Positions 9,274 to 19,457 of a stretch of DNA of 64,000 nucleotides are shown piece after piece. Position 1 is the stretch's first letter. Every line of letters begins with the position of its first letter. The translations under genes were made by a program, and so were the position numbers. The stretch covers positions 54,843 through 118,842 of the forward strand of contig NZ_QOLB01000130.1 in the NCBI RefSeq assembly GCF_003333265.1, given 5' to 3'. The notes under the pieces were generated by a model, which made no database searches, was not told the origin of the DNA, and was given only the letters and a program-made list of their open reading frames with translations. Source of the DNA: Candidatus Halocynthiibacter alkanivorans (GTDB lineage Bacteria; Pseudomonadota; Alphaproteobacteria; Rhodobacterales; Rhodobacteraceae).

Positions 9274-11537
9274 CGGCCTGTTTTCCCGACTTTACAGGCG
9301 GCAATCACCGCCATATTCAGGATGTCATTGGCGGTTGAAACCGAAGAACAGATCTGCACCGGCTGGTTGAGACCGGTCAGGATCGGACCGATCACGGTGG
9401 CGCCGGCCATTTCCTGCATCAGTTTCACCGAAATCGACGCGGAATGGCGCGCCGGCACCACCAGCACATTGGCCGGTCCGGTGAGACGCGAGAACGGGTA
9501 GGCTTTCTGCGCTTCCGGGTTCAGCGCCACATCGACGGTCATTTCACCCTCATATTCGAAATCAACGCCGCGCTGATCCAGCACTTTGGGTGCCTGATGC
9601 ATTTTTTCAGCCCGTTCGGACCGCGGATAACCAAAGGTCGAAAAACTGGCAAACGCAACCCGCGGCTCCAGCCCCAGTTCGCGCGCCACACTGGCCGCAT
9701 GTTCGGCAATATCCGCCAGATCATTTTCATCCGGCCATTCATGCACCAGGGTGTCGCCAATCAGCACCACCCGGCCTTTGAGCAGCAGAGCCGTCACACC
9801 GACAACCCCGTCCCGCGCGCGGGCGTCAAACACATGGTTCACCAGTTCCAGCACATGGGCAGATTTGCGGGTGGCACCGGTGACCAGGCCATCGCCATGG
9901 CCGTGTGCCAGCATCAGCGCCGCAAACACATGGCGGTCGCGCGCCGCCAGCCGGTGAATGTCATGACGGTCAAAGCCTTTGCGCTGCAGGCGTTTATAGA
10001 GAAAGGCCTTATATTCGCGCAGATGTGGTGTATTGGCGGCGTTGACCACTTCCAGCTCGCCCACCGCGTCGCCGAGACCGACCGTTTCCAGCTTGATTTT
10101 CACATCTTCTTCGCGGCCCACAACCAGGGCTTTGCCAAGACCGGAGCGCTGATAATTGACCGCCGCACGCAGGACCCGCGGATCATCGCCCTCGGCAAAG
10201 ATTATCCGGGCCTGGGCGGCACGGGCGCGCACGTTCAGCCGCTGCAGGATCGAAGCGGTGGGGTCCATCCGCGCTGCGAGCGTATCGGTATAGCCTTTCA
10301 TATCGATGATCGGGCGCCGTGCCACGCCGGTGTCCATGCCGGCCTGGGCCACGGCCGGCGGGATGGTGTAGATCAGCCGCGGATCAAACGGCGTCGGGAT
10401 GATATAATCGCGGCCAAACGACAGCTCCTGCCCATAGGCCAGCGCCACTTCGTCCGGCACGTCCTGACGCGCCAGTTCCGCCAGCGCCCGGGCACAGGCG
10501 ATTTTCATCTCGTCATTGATCGCCCGGGCATGGATATCCAGCGCGCCGCGGAACAGGTAGGGGAAGCCAAGCACGTTGTTGACCTGGTTGGGATAATCAG
10601 ACCGCCCGGTGGCGACAATCGCGTCCGGACGCACCTCATGGGCCTCTTCGGGGGTGATTTCAGGATCGGGGTTGGCCATCGCAAAAATCACCGGATCGGG
10701 CGCCATGCCCATCACCATGTCCTGGGTGACAGCCCCTTTGGCCGAAACCCCGAGGAACACATCCGCGCCGACCATCGCTTCTTTCAGTGAGCGCGCATCG
10801 GTCACCGCCGCATGGGCCGATTTCCACTGGTTCATGCCCTCGGTACGGCCCTGATAGATCACCCCTTTGGTATCGCACATGATGCAGTTGTCATGTCTCG
10901 CGCCCATCGATCTGAGCAGTTCCAGGCAGGCGATGCCGGCGGCGCCGGCGCCATTGAGCACAATTTTGACGTCTTCGATCTTTTTGCCCGACAGGTGCAG
11001 CGCATTGATCAGCCCGGCGGCGCAGATCACCGCGGTGCCGTGCTGATCATCATGGAACACCGGGATGTCCATTTCTTCTTTCAGCCGCTGTTCAATGATG
11101 AAACATTCCGGCGCTTTTATGTCTTCCAGATTGATGCCGCCAAAGGTCGGCCCCATCAGTTTCACCGCATTGATAAAGGCCTCGGGGTCAGAGGTGTCGA
11201 GCTCGAGATCAATCGAGTTCACATCGGCAAAGCGTTTGAACAGAACCGCCTTGCCCTCCATCACCGGTTTGGAGGCCAGCGCGCCAAGATTGCCAAGACC
11301 CAGAACCGCCGAGCCATTGGTGATCACCGCCACCAGGTTGCCCTTGTTGGTATAATCATAGGCGGTTTCCGGGTTGGCGGCGATCGCCATACAGGGCACC
11401 GCCACGCCAGGGCTGTAAGCCAGCGACAGATCGCGCTGCGTTGCCATCGGAACCGAGGGTGAAATGTCGAATTTTCCCGGCCGCGGGTCCAGATGAAAGG
11501 ACAGCGCTTCTTCGTTGGTTATCTTGGCTTTGGGCAC
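9270..11537 (-). CDS. maeB: NADP-dependent malic enzyme with C-terminal phosphotransacetylase-like domain
   Basis: The 755-residue protein has the two-part layout of MaeB: a malic enzyme module (about residues 1-430; SYSPGVAVPC-type segment, VFHDDQHGTA, and the nucleotide-binding GAGAAG) and a phosphotransacetylase-like module (about 440-755; ending near GPILTGLNQPVQICS). It decarboxylates malate to pyruvate with NADP reduction; the second module is generally regulatory in this family. It is divergent from mutS across 127 bases and overlaps the downstream kinase gene. Confidence 0.96.
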   Translation of the reverse strand: MPKAKITNEEALSFHLDPRPGKFDISPSVPMATQRDLSLAYSPGVAVPCMAIAANPETAYDYTNKGNLVAVITNGSAVLGLGNLGALASKPVMEGKAVLFKRFADVNSIDLELDTSDPEAFINAVKLMGPTFGGINLEDIKAPECFIIEQRLKEEMDIPVFHDDQHGTAVICAAGLINALHLSGKKIEDVKIVLNGAGAAGIACLELLRSMGARHDNCIMCDTKGVIYQGRTEGMNQWKSAHAAVTDARSLKEAMVGADVFLGVSAKGAVTQDMVMGMAPDPVIFAMANPDPEITPEEAHEVRPDAIVATGRSDYPNQVNNVLGFPYLFRGALDIHARAINDEMKIACARALAELARQDVPDEVALAYGQELSFGRDYIIPTPFDPRLIYTIPPAVAQAGMDTGVARRPIIDMKGYTDTLAARMDPTASILQRLNVRARAAQARIIFAEGDDPRVLRAAVNYQRSGLGKALVVGREEDVKIKLETVGLGDAVGELEVVNAANTPHLREYKAFLYKRLQRKGFDRHDIHRLAARDRHVFAALMLAHGHGDGLVTGATRKSAHVLELVNHVFDARARDGVVGVTALLLKGRVVLIGDTLVHEWPDENDLADIAEHAASVARELGLEPRVAFASFSTFGYPRSERAEKMHQAPKVLDQRGVDFEYEGEMTVDVALNPEAQKAYPFSRLTGPANVLVVPARHSASISVKLMQEMAGATVIGPILTGLNQPVQICSSVSTANDILNMAVIAACKVGKTGR

Positions 11538-11664
11538 AGGTGGGCCTCCCTTTTGCGTGCGTCAACCATTGTCATAGCGCCGCAAGCTCTGTGGCTCAAC
11601 AAAAGATGGGTTTCATGCGGCGGTCAGGCTTTGTAAAGTCGCGCAAACTCAAACGGAGACCCAG

Positions 11665-14349
11665 GTGAGCAGCGTTACATCTAAAACCACAGCCAAAAAC
11701 ACGGTCAATTCCCCTGTGACACCGATGATGGTGCAATATCTGGAGCTGAAAGCTCAGTATCAGCAGGCGCTGCTGTTTTACCGCATGGGCGATTTCTATG
11801 AAATGTTCTTTGACGATGCGGTGGCGGCGTCGGCGGCGCTGGATATTGCGCTTACCAAACGCGGCAAACACAGCGGCAACGATATTCCGATGTGCGGCGT
11901 GCCGGTGCATGCGGCCGAGGGTTATCTGCTGCAGCTGATCCGCAAAGGCTTTCGTGTCGCGGTCTGTGAGCAGATGGAAAGCCCGGCGGAGGCGAAAAAA
12001 CGCGGCGCAAAATCGGTGGTACACCGCGATGTGGTGCGGCTGGTCACCCCCGGCACGCTGACCGAAGAAAGCCTGCTGGAGGCGCGGCGGCACAATTACC
12101 TCGCCGCCTGGGCCCAGGTACGCGATGAGGCGGCGCTGGCCTGGGTGGATATTTCCACCGGAGAGTTTCACGTGATGGCCTGCCCACCGGTGCGCCTGGC
12201 GCCGGAACTGGCGCGGTTGATGCCCCGCGAGCTGTTGATCAGTGAGACAAACGAGGCCGATTGGGCTGAATTAGAGACCGAAACCGGGATTTCCCTGACG
12301 CCGCTGTCACGCGGCAGTTTTGACAGTGGTGCCGCCATTGGCCGGCTGAGCGCGGTGTTTGGCGTTGCTTCTCTGGACGCGTTTGGCAATTTTGAACGCA
12401 GTGAACTGGCGGCGATGGGGGCGATTGTTGATTACCTCGACATCACCCAAAAGGGAAAATTGCCGCTGCTGCGCCCGCCCCAGCGTGAAGCGCTGCACGG
12501 GGTGATGCAGATTGATGCCGCCACACGGCGCAATCTGGAACTGACAAAAAGCCTGTCCGGCGGGCGCGACGGCTCCTTGCTGGCGGCGATGGACCGCACC
12601 GTCACTGCCGCCGGGGGCCGGCTGCTGGACCGGCGCCTGTCCAGCCCGTCGCGCGAATTGCCGGTGATCCACGCACGGCTGGATGCGGTGAGTTATGCTG
12701 TATCAGAGACTATTTTGGCGCGCGACCTGCGCGAGATGCTGAAGCAGGTGCCCGATATGGACCGGGCGCTCTCGCGCCTGGCGCTGGAACGCGGCGGCCC
12801 CCGTGATCTCACCGCGATCCGCAACGGCATCACCCAGGCTGGTGACATTTCCGCGCTGCTGGCAGAGCAACAGACGCCTGTTTTGATACAGGAAGCCACC
12901 AGGGCGCTTACCGGCCATGAAGAACTGCTTGATCTGCTGGAAGCGGCTTTGGTGGCGGAACCGCCGTTGCTGGCGCGCGACGGTGGTTTTATCGCGCCCG
13001 CGTATGACGAAGAACTGGACGAAGCCCGGCGTCTGCGCGATGAGGGCCGCGGTGTGATCGCCAGCCTGCAGGCGGAGTATGCGCGCGACACCGGCATTGC
13101 CGCGCTGAAGGTCAAACACAACAATGTGCTGGGCTATTTCATTGAAACCACCGCCACCCACGCGCAAAAAATGCTGTCAGCGCCGCTGTCAGAACGCTTT
13201 ATCCACCGCCAGACCACCGCCAACCAGGTGCGCTTTACCACCGTGGAACTGAGTGAGTTAGAGACCAAAATCCACAATGCAGGTGGCCGCGCCCTCTCAA
13301 TTGAAAAACGGCTGTTTGACATGCTCTGTGCCGCAATCCTTGAAGCGGGTGCTGCGCTCTCGACCGCTGCGCGCGCCCTCGCGGAAATTGATCTGGCCAC
13401 CGCGTTGGCGGACCTGGCGCTGGCGGAGGCCTGGAACCGGCCTGAGGTAGACAACAGCCGCGCCTTTGAAATCACCGGCGGCCGTCACCCGGTGGTCGAG
13501 CAGGCGCTGCGCCGCCAGGGCGGCCAGGGGTTTGTCGCCAATGACTGTGGCCTGAGCTGTGTTGAGGACAGCGCCGCGATCTGGCTTTTGACCGGTCCCA
13601 ACATGGCCGGTAAATCGACTTTTCTGCGCCAGAACGCTTTGATTGCGCTGCTGGCCCAGGCCGGCAGTTTTGTGCCGGCCTCATCGGCGCGTATTGGTCT
13701 GGTCTCACAGCTGTTTTCCCGCGTCGGAGCATCAGACGACCTAGCGCGCGGGCGATCCACGTTCATGGTGGAAATGGTCGAGACCGCCGCCATTCTGAAC
13801 CAGGCCGACGACCGGGCGCTGGTGATTCTGGATGAGATCGGCCGCGGCACCGCCACCTATGACGGCTTGTCGATCGCCTGGGCGACGCTGGAACACCTGC
13901 ATGATGCCAACCGCTGTCGCGCGCTGTTTGCCACCCATTACCACGAGATGACGGCGCTGTCTGACAAGCTGGCGGGGGTGGAAAACGCCACCGTCACGGT
14001 GAAAGAATGGCAGGGCGAGGTAATTTTCCTGCATGAGGTCACCCGCGGCAAGGCGGACCGCTCTTACGGGGTGCAGGTCGCCAAACTGGCCGGGCTGCCA
14101 CCGGCGGTGGTGGAACGCGCGAAAGTGGTGCTGGCGGCGCTGGAACAGGGCGAATCCGAGGGCAAGGCCGGGCAAAAGGCCATTATTGACGACCTGCCGC
14201 TGTTTTCAGTCATGGCCAGCGCACCGCCCCCTGCCCCGGTGGCCCTTGCTGAGGACGCGTTGCGCACCCGCCTGGCCGATTTGTCGCCCGATGAACTGAC
14301 GCCGATCGAAGCGCTGAGCCTGATCTATGAGCTGAAAGGCCTGGAATAG
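11665..14349 (+). CDS. mutS: DNA mismatch repair protein MutS
   Basis: The 894-residue protein recognises mismatches and starts repair. The N-terminal mismatch-binding motif [15 protein letters not shown] is intact, the Walker A is [13 protein letters not shown], and the Walker B region [15 protein letters not shown] and the helix-turn-helix tail are present. The start is a GTG at 11665, preceded by CGGAGA. It ends 23 bases before a convergent small membrane protein whose reading frame, if its amber codon is ignored, would run into the mutS 3' end. Confidence 0.97.
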   Translation: MSSVTSKTTAKNTVNSPVTPMMVQYLELKAQYQQALLFYRMGDFYEMFFDDAVAASAALDIALTKRGKHSGNDIPMCGVPVHAAEGYLLQLIRKGFRVAVCEQMESPAEAKKRGAKSVVHRDVVRLVTPGTLTEESLLEARRHNYLAAWAQVRDEAALAWVDISTGEFHVMACPPVRLAPELARLMPRELLISETNEADWAELETETGISLTPLSRGSFDSGAAIGRLSAVFGVASLDAFGNFERSELAAMGAIVDYLDITQKGKLPLLRPPQREALHGVMQIDAATRRNLELTKSLSGGRDGSLLAAMDRTVTAAGGRLLDRRLSSPSRELPVIHARLDAVSYAVSETILARDLREMLKQVPDMDRALSRLALERGGPRDLTAIRNGITQAGDISALLAEQQTPVLIQEATRALTGHEELLDLLEAALVAEPPLLARDGGFIAPAYDEELDEARRLRDEGRGVIASLQAEYARDTGIAALKVKHNNVLGYFIETTATHAQKMLSAPLSERFIHRQTTANQVRFTTVELSELETKIHNAGGRALSIEKRLFDMLCAAILEAGAALSTAARALAEIDLATALADLALAEAWNRPEVDNSRAFEITGGRHPVVEQALRRQGGQGFVANDCGLSCVEDSAAIWLLTGPNMAGKSTFLRQNALIALLAQAGSFVPASSARIGLVSQLFSRVGASDDLARGRSTFMVEMVETAAILNQADDRALVILDEIGRGTATYDGLSIAWATLEHLHDANRCRALFATHYHEMTALSDKLAGVENATVTVKEWQGEVIFLHEVTRGKADRSYGVQVAKLAGLPPAVVERAKVVLAALEQGESEGKAGQKAIIDDLPLFSVMASAPPPAPVALAEDALRTRLADLSPDELTPIEALSLIYELKGLE

Positions 14350-14372
14350 TCTCTGATTTCGACGATTTTACA

Positions 14373-14750
14373 CTACGGGCAGCGCCAGACATCGAAATAG
14401 CGCTTGTCCTGCGCTTCCTGGTCAAGCTGGGACGTATCCAGGCAGCTCTCTCTGTCGCTTTCTGCCTTGAGCAACTGCAGCGACTGACCGTCGTTCAGGC
14501 AGCGCGGCGCAGTGTTGCGCTTGTCCAGGCGCATCTGCTGGATCTTGAACACAGCCGCCATCAGCCCCAGCGGCGCGATGGCGAGAAGATACAGCCAGAG
14601 CGGCCCCTCTCCCCGGGAGGTGTTGGGCAGAGGACCGGCGCCGGGGCTGACGGCGGGATTTGAGATTTGCGGTGAGATCTGCAAATCTCGTGCCTGGCCA
14701 ATTTCAGGTGAAATGACCGCAAGAAAAACTGCTGTGAGAAAAAACCGCAT
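14373..14750 (-). CDS. Small membrane protein with a half zinc-ribbon, probably truncated by an amber codon
   Basis: A 125-residue protein with a signal peptide (MRFFLTAVFLAVISPEIGQA), one membrane segment (LWLYLLAIAPLGLMAAVF) and a cytosolic tail. The tail (APRCLNDGQ...YFDVWRCP) matches the same region of the neighbouring TPM protein (VPRCPHDRL...DYDVWECPGC). It stops exactly inside the CPxC motif: the codon after CP is TAG and the next codon is Cys, followed by [11 protein letters not shown] and a stop at 14325-14327. This looks like a nonsense change in a zinc-ribbon gene. Function unknown. Confidence 0.65.
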   Translation of the reverse strand: MRFFLTAVFLAVISPEIGQARDLQISPQISNPAVSPGAGPLPNTSRGEGPLWLYLLAIAPLGLMAAVFKIQQMRLDKRNTAPRCLNDGQSLQLLKAESDRESCLDTSQLDQEAQDKRYFDVWRCP

Positions 14751-14833
14751 GTAACCTCCTGTGGAAAATGGATTTCACTGGTGCAACGGCCATCTAATTG
14801 ATCGGGTGTGTGCAAACGGGGCGGGCCAACAAA

Positions 14834-15943
14834 CTACCAGCTGCCACCACCACCGCCACCTCCGGAGGAGCCGCCGCCGCCGGAATGGCCGGAAGAGGAA
14901 CTGCTGGTCAGCCGGGCTGTCGCGTATTGCTGGCTGAAGCGGTAATCGCAATTTGCACAGCGGCTGTCGCGTCGCTCAACGCCGCCTGCATGGCTGGTGG
15001 CGGCAACAATGGTGATCTTATTGCTGTGCAGAGTGGAATAGTTGCAACTGGGGCAGGCACCGAATTTTTTGAACCATCTGGGCCAGGCTTTGGTCACCGC
15101 ATGGCCGCAGCCGGGGCATTCCCAGACGTCATAATCAATGGATCCGATGCGTTCTTCGACCTCTTCACCGGCGTCCAAAAATTCATTTTCCCGTTCTTTT
15201 CCGAGCCGCAGCATCTGCAACCGGTCATGGGGGCAACGCGGCACTCGGTTGCGCCGCCAGATCCTCAGCCGCCACCACGCGATGAGCGCGGCCAGAACGG
15301 CAATCAAAACGGCGAGGATTCGCAGCATGATGCCATTTAACGGCCATACAGCGCGGTTGTCTGCAAGTGGGGCGTCGCGGGTGGCGTCCGGGCTCCGGCT
15401 GGCCTCGCCACTGTTGCCAGAGCCACGAAATTCGATGGCGGCGGCCTGCCCGCTCAGCACCCGAACTACTTGCTCGACCCCGTCCTGAATACCGGTGGCG
15501 TAACTGCCATTGCGAAAGCGTGGCAGCACATCCTCATCAACAATCTGTTGGATCTGCGCATCAAAACGACGGCCGTAATCCGCACCCAGCTCAATGCGCA
15601 TCACCCGGTCATGCAGCACCACCAACATCAGAATCGCGTTGTTTTGCTGCTGTGAGCCGGGCGCCCAGGCGTTAAACAGCCCAGTCGCAAAAGGTCCGAT
15701 GGCGCCGGAATACTCGTAATCTGCCAGTGTTTTCAGGGTGACGACGGTAAATTCAATGTTCTGCGCAGTTTCAATGGCCTTCAGCGTCTGAAGCAGCTTG
15801 TCTTCCTGAAAAGGCTCAAGCAGAGCGGCGTAGTCATTGATATATCTGTGCTGGCGAAGCGGGTAATTCTGCGCCGTCAGCGGTGTCGGCATCGCCCCGG
15901 ACAGCAGGGCGAGCATCAAAGAAAAAACAAATAATATCCGCAT
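14834..15943 (-). CDS. TPM-domain membrane protein with zinc ribbon and glycine-rich tail
   Basis: A 369-residue protein: signal peptide (MRILFVFSLMLALLSG), a periplasmic TPM domain (about residues 30-165; RYINDYAALLEP, ELGADYGRRF), a linker, one membrane helix (ILAVLIAVLAALIAWW), then cysteine pairs CPHD, CPGCGH, CPSC and CANC that should bind zinc, and a tail of Ser and Gly ending in SW. TPM proteins of the YgcG/Psb32 type are linked to membrane or photosystem upkeep, but no reaction is established. The ATG at 15943 gives the clean signal peptide; upstream in-frame starts do not. The tail recalls YgcG proteins. Confidence 0.85.
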   Translation of the reverse strand: MRILFVFSLMLALLSGAMPTPLTAQNYPLRQHRYINDYAALLEPFQEDKLLQTLKAIETAQNIEFTVVTLKTLADYEYSGAIGPFATGLFNAWAPGSQQQNNAILMLVVLHDRVMRIELGADYGRRFDAQIQQIVDEDVLPRFRNGSYATGIQDGVEQVVRVLSGQAAAIEFRGSGNSGEASRSPDATRDAPLADNRAVWPLNGIMLRILAVLIAVLAALIAWWRLRIWRRNRVPRCPHDRLQMLRLGKERENEFLDAGEEVEERIGSIDYDVWECPGCGHAVTKAWPRWFKKFGACPSCNYSTLHSNKITIVAATSHAGGVERRDSRCANCDYRFSQQYATARLTSSSSSGHSGGGGSSGGGGGGGSW

Positions 15944-15956
15944 AAAACCCCTGATA

Positions 15957-15987
15957 TAAAAACGGCCCCCGAAAATGCGGGGGCCGT
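15957..15987 (-). terminator. Intrinsic terminator of grpE
   Basis: On the minus strand ACGGCCCCC pairs with GGGGGCCGT over a short AT-rich loop and is followed by TTTTTATA. It lies immediately after the grpE stop. Confidence 0.85.
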
Positions 15988-15995
15988 GTGATTGA

Positions 15996-16556
15996 TCAGG
16001 CGGGGGTGGAACTGACCCCGACCTGGGCGGCACGCAGCAAGCGCTCATGCAGCACAAAGCCTTCGCCCATCACCTGGATGATGTCTCCGGACTTGGTGCC
16101 AGGCACCGGCGCTTCAAACATCGCTTCGTGAACTTTGGGATCAAAGCGATCGCCTACGGCAGGCGTCACCACCTGAATCCCGTGTTTGTTGAACACCGAC
16201 AGCAATTCGCGCAGGGTCAGCTCAATGCCTTCGATCAGCGCCGAATGGGCGCCGCGCTGCTCTTCGGTGATAGTATCGATGGCGCGTTTCATGTTGTCGT
16301 ACACCGGCGCCATATCGCGGGCCAGTTTGGAACCGCCATAGTTTTCCGCTTCACGCCGGTCGCGTTCCGAGCGTTTGCGCGAATTTTCCGCATCCGCCAG
16401 CGCCCGCATGAAACGGTCTTTATATTCGTCGCGCTCGGCGATGATTGCATCTACACCCGCCTGCACAGGATCTTCCTCTGCGGCGAACTGTTCATCCATC
16501 GCCGCTTCCAGCGCATCGATGTCATCCAGAAATTCTTCGTTTTTCTGCTCAGCCAT
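15996..16556 (-). CDS. grpE: Nucleotide exchange factor GrpE
   Basis: A 186-residue GrpE with an acidic N-terminus (EEFLDDIDALEAAMDEQ), a long coiled coil and the C-terminal beta domain signature (VGDRFDPKVHEAM, GDIIQVMGEGF). It releases ADP from DnaK. The gene is 10 bases downstream of hrcA in the same orientation and ends in an intrinsic terminator, so hrcA-grpE is a transcription unit. dnaK and dnaJ are not in the window. Confidence 0.97.
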   Translation of the reverse strand: MAEQKNEEFLDDIDALEAAMDEQFAAEEDPVQAGVDAIIAERDEYKDRFMRALADAENSRKRSERDRREAENYGGSKLARDMAPVYDNMKRAIDTITEEQRGAHSALIEGIELTLRELLSVFNKHGIQVVTPAVGDRFDPKVHEAMFEAPVPGTKSGDIIQVMGEGFVLHERLLRAAQVGVSSTPA

Positions 16557-16566
16557 TTCTCATTCC

Positions 16567-17619
16567 TTAGCCCTGATCGGAGATCAGTTTTCCGACCAAT
16601 TGCGCCGTATAATCCACAATCGGCACGATCCGCCCATAATTCAGACGGGTCGGACCGATCACACCAACGGCACCTACTATCTTGCGATCAGCGTTCATAT
16701 AGGGAGATACCACCAAAGAGGAACCCGAAAGTGAAAAAAGCTGGTTCTCGGAGCCAATAAAAATGCGCACCCCGTCGCCTTGCTCGGCCAATTCAAGGAA
16801 ATTGGCGATATCCCGCTTCTGTTCGAGGTCATCAAACAACGAGCGGATGCGGTCCAGGTCGCCGGATTCGTCCAGCAGGTTGGAACGCCCCCGCACAATC
16901 AGCCGTTCATAGTTGCCCGAATCCCCGTCCCAGATCGCCAGACCGTTTTCCACCATTTCCGCCGCCAGCGTGTTCAGCTCCTGGCGCCGGGACGAAATTT
17001 CGCGCGCAATCACCCCGCCCAGTTCCGACAGGGTACAGCCTTCGGCCAGCGCGTTGAGGAAATTCGCTGCCTCCCGCATCGAGGACGGGGTCTGACCCGG
17101 GCTGGGTTTAAACACCCGGTTTTCCACATGACCGTCGCCAAAGACCAGCACCACCAGCGCCCGGTCCGGTGCCAGAGAGACAAATTCGATATGTTTGATC
17201 GGCGCTTCGTGTTTGGGGGCCAGAACCAGGCTGGCGCCATGGGTCATGTTAGAAAGCATCGAGCCGACCCGGTCCAGCATGCCATGCACGTCACGGTCGC
17301 CCGTGACGGTGGCCTCCATTTTTTCCCGGTCCGCCAGCGTCACAGTGTTGATCTCAAGCAGGCCGTCGACAAACATGCGCAGCCCCTGCTGGGTCGGGAT
17401 CCGGCCGGCAGATATATGGGGGCTGTCGAGCAGGCCCAGATGCTCCAGATCGGACATCACATTGCGGATGGTGGCGGCGGAGACATTTTCTTCCAGCGAC
17501 CGCGTCAGGGTGCGCGAGCCCACCGGCTCCCCCGAGCGCAGATAGCCTTCGACCACCCGGCGGAACACTTCGCGCGACCGGTCGTTCATTTCTTCCAGTA
17601 TTTTGCCGCTGTTGCTCAT
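16567..17619 (-). CDS. hrcA: Heat-inducible transcription repressor HrcA
   Basis: The 350-residue protein has an N-terminal winged helix (VVEGYLRSGEPVGSRTL, SAATIRNVMSDLEHLGLL) and the C-terminal sensor region of HrcA. It represses groESL-type operons through CIRCE elements. I prefer the ATG at 17619 (MSNSGKILEEM); an upstream in-frame start at 17640 is possible. I found no CIRCE repeat (TTAGCACTC and its complement) in the upstream region, so autoregulation by HrcA is not supported here. Confidence 0.94.
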   Translation of the reverse strand: MSNSGKILEEMNDRSREVFRRVVEGYLRSGEPVGSRTLTRSLEENVSAATIRNVMSDLEHLGLLDSPHISAGRIPTQQGLRMFVDGLLEINTVTLADREKMEATVTGDRDVHGMLDRVGSMLSNMTHGASLVLAPKHEAPIKHIEFVSLAPDRALVVLVFGDGHVENRVFKPSPGQTPSSMREAANFLNALAEGCTLSELGGVIAREISSRRQELNTLAAEMVENGLAIWDGDSGNYERLIVRGRSNLLDESGDLDRIRSLFDDLEQKRDIANFLELAEQGDGVRIFIGSENQLFSLSGSSLVVSPYMNADRKIVGAVGVIGPTRLNYGRIVPIVDYTAQLVGKLISDQG

Positions 17620-17653
17620 CTCTACCCTGATCGTCCACAATTTTCCCGCGCCC

Positions 17654-17682
17654 TATTAAAAACCATATGCTCCCGGGGTCAA
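17654..17682 (-). promoter_or_regulatory. Candidate sigma-70 promoter of hrcA-grpE
   Basis: On the minus strand TTGACC and TTAATA are separated by 17 bases and lie 35-63 bases upstream of the hrcA start. The -35 box matches the consensus well, the -10 box only moderately. Confidence 0.45.
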
Positions 17683-17744
17683 TGAGGGTTGCACGGTGCA
17701 CCGCGCCGTGCCTATGTCTGCGCCAGTAAAAGAAAGGACATCCT

Positions 17745-18458
17745 ATGCGCCCCTCTGGCCGTAAGACCGACGAAATGCGTGCTGTTTCCATTGAAACAGG
17801 TGTGACCAAACATGCCGAAGGATCCTGCATGATCCGTATGGGCGACACCCATGTTCTGTGCACCGCCACCATCGAGCCCCGGGTGCCGCCGTTTCTGCGC
17901 AACTCCGGTCTGGGCTGGGTGACTGCGGAATACGGCATGCTGCCCCGCGCCACGGATTCGCGCATGCGCCGCGAAGCAACTGCCGGCAAACAAGGCGGCC
18001 GTACCGTGGAAATTCAACGGCTTATCGGTCGTTCTCTGCGTGCCGGTGTCGACCGTGTGGCGCTGGGTGAACGTCAGATCACCATCGACTGTGACGTGAT
18101 CCAGGCCGATGGCGGTACCCGTTGTGCCTCGATCACCGGTGGTTTTGTGGCGCTGCGGCTCGCGGTCAACAAGCTGCTGAAAGCCGGTGATATCACTTCT
18201 GATCCGCTGATTTCCAACGTGGCCGCCGTGTCCTGTGGCATCTATGCCGGCCAGTCGGTGCTGGATCTGGACTACCCCGAAGATTCTGAAGCCGGGGTGG
18301 ATGGCAACTTTATCCTGTTGGGCAACGGCCAGATGGTGGAAGTGCAAATGTCCGCCGAGGGGTCGACCTACAACCGGGCGCAGATGAACGAGTTGCTGGA
18401 TCTCGCCGAAAAAGGCGTCTCTGAACTGGTGGCCGTACAGAACGCGGCTGTGGCCTGA
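17745..18458 (+). CDS. rph: Ribonuclease PH
   Basis: The 237-residue phosphorolytic exoribonuclease trims tRNA 3' ends. It begins [12 protein letters not shown] and has the family signatures [33 protein letters not shown] (phosphate and RNA binding) and [17 protein letters not shown] precedes the ATG. It is divergent from hrcA and its stop overlaps the rdgB start by one base (TGATG). Confidence 0.97.
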   Translation: MRPSGRKTDEMRAVSIETGVTKHAEGSCMIRMGDTHVLCTATIEPRVPPFLRNSGLGWVTAEYGMLPRATDSRMRREATAGKQGGRTVEIQRLIGRSLRAGVDRVALGERQITIDCDVIQADGGTRCASITGGFVALRLAVNKLLKAGDITSDPLISNVAAVSCGIYAGQSVLDLDYPEDSEAGVDGNFILLGNGQMVEVQMSAEGSTYNRAQMNELLDLAEKGVSELVAVQNAAVA

Positions 18459-19069
18459 TGCGCAAGCTGACGGAAAAGAAAATCGTCCTGGCGTCGCACA
18501 ACGCCGGGAAACTGCGCGAAATCGGTGCTCTGCTGGCGCCCTTTGGCATTGAAGTGGTCTCGGCCGGCGATCTTGGCCTGGCCGAGCCCGCCGAGACCGA
18601 GGACACGTTTGCCGGCAACGCCCGCATAAAGGCGCATTTTGCCGCCAGGGCGTCCGGCCTGCCGGCGCTGTCGGACGACAGCGGGCTGCAAGTGGACGCG
18701 CTTTTGGGCGATCCTGGGGTCTATTCTGCTGACTGGGCCGAAACACCGACGGGGCGTGACTTTCCGATGGCGATGGAAAAGGTCTGGACCGCGCTGCAAG
18801 CGGCCAATGCCTCTGAGCCCCGCAGCGGGCGCTTTTGCTGTACACTGTGCCTGGCCTGGCCCGACGGTCATGACGAGATCTTTGCCGGCACGGTTGAGGG
18901 CCGCATGGTCTGGCCGCCGCGTGGCAGCCAGGGTTTTGGCTATGACCCGATGTTTGTGCCCCAGGGCCATGACATCTCCTTTGGTGAAATGGATCCGGTG
19001 AATAAGTCGGATATGAGCCACCGGGCCGATGCTTTTGCGAAATTTGTGACCGCCTGTCTGGAGAGTTAA
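18458..19069 (+). CDS. rdgB: Non-canonical purine NTP pyrophosphatase (RdgB/HAM1)
   Basis: The 203-residue enzyme hydrolyses dITP, ITP and XTP. Family signatures are IVLASHNAGKLREI (SHN-K triphosphate site), ALSDDSGL (metal-binding aspartates) and GFGYDPMFVP. It overlaps rph by one base and is followed after one base by a RidA gene, so rph-rdgB-ridA-hemW form a tight operon. Confidence 0.96.
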   Translation: MRKLTEKKIVLASHNAGKLREIGALLAPFGIEVVSAGDLGLAEPAETEDTFAGNARIKAHFAARASGLPALSDDSGLQVDALLGDPGVYSADWAETPTGRDFPMAMEKVWTALQAANASEPRSGRFCCTLCLAWPDGHDEIFAGTVEGRMVWPPRGSQGFGYDPMFVPQGHDISFGEMDPVNKSDMSHRADAFAKFVTACLES

Positions 19070-19070
19070 G

Positions 19071-19457
19071 ATGGCTTCTGAAAAACGACTGATTTCAACT
19101 GGTTCCGCCTTTGAAATGACCATGGGATATTCCCGCGCTGTGGTCCAGGGCGACTGGTGTTTTGTCTCCGGCGTCACTGGCTATGACTATGCCACCATGG
19201 AAATGCCGGCATCCGTTGCGGATCAGGCGCGCAACTGTTTTGCCACCATTTCCAAAGTGCTGGAAGAGGCCGGATTTGGGCTCAAAGACTCTGTGCGGGT
19301 ACAATATACCGTCACCGACAGCGCTCTGGTCGAAGAGCTGGTGCCAGCACTGGGCGAAGCGCTTGGCGACATCCGCCCCGCCGCGACCATGGTGATTGCG
19401 GGTCTGATCAGGCCGGAAATGAAGATCGAGATCGAAGTGACGGCGTTCAAAGGATGA
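19071..19457 (+). CDS. RidA-family protein
   Basis: A 128-residue RidA/YjgF-like protein (MGYSRAVVQGDWCFVSGVTG, RVQYTVTDS, RPAATMVIAGLI, IEIEVTAFKG). Members of the best-studied branch hydrolyse reactive enamines made by PLP enzymes. The arginine in the RPAAT segment corresponds to the conserved substrate-binding arginine of RidA; whether this paralogue has the activity cannot be told. It sits inside the rph-hemW operon and overlaps hemW by four bases. Confidence 0.88.
   Translation: MASEKRLISTGSAFEMTMGYSRAVVQGDWCFVSGVTGYDYATMEMPASVADQARNCFATISKVLEEAGFGLKDSVRVQYTVTDSALVEELVPALGEALGDIRPAATMVIAGLIRPEMKIEIEVTAFKG

Noticed and set aside
17620..17744. CIRCE element upstream of hrcA
   Set aside because: No TTAGCACTC-type inverted repeat could be found in the gap.
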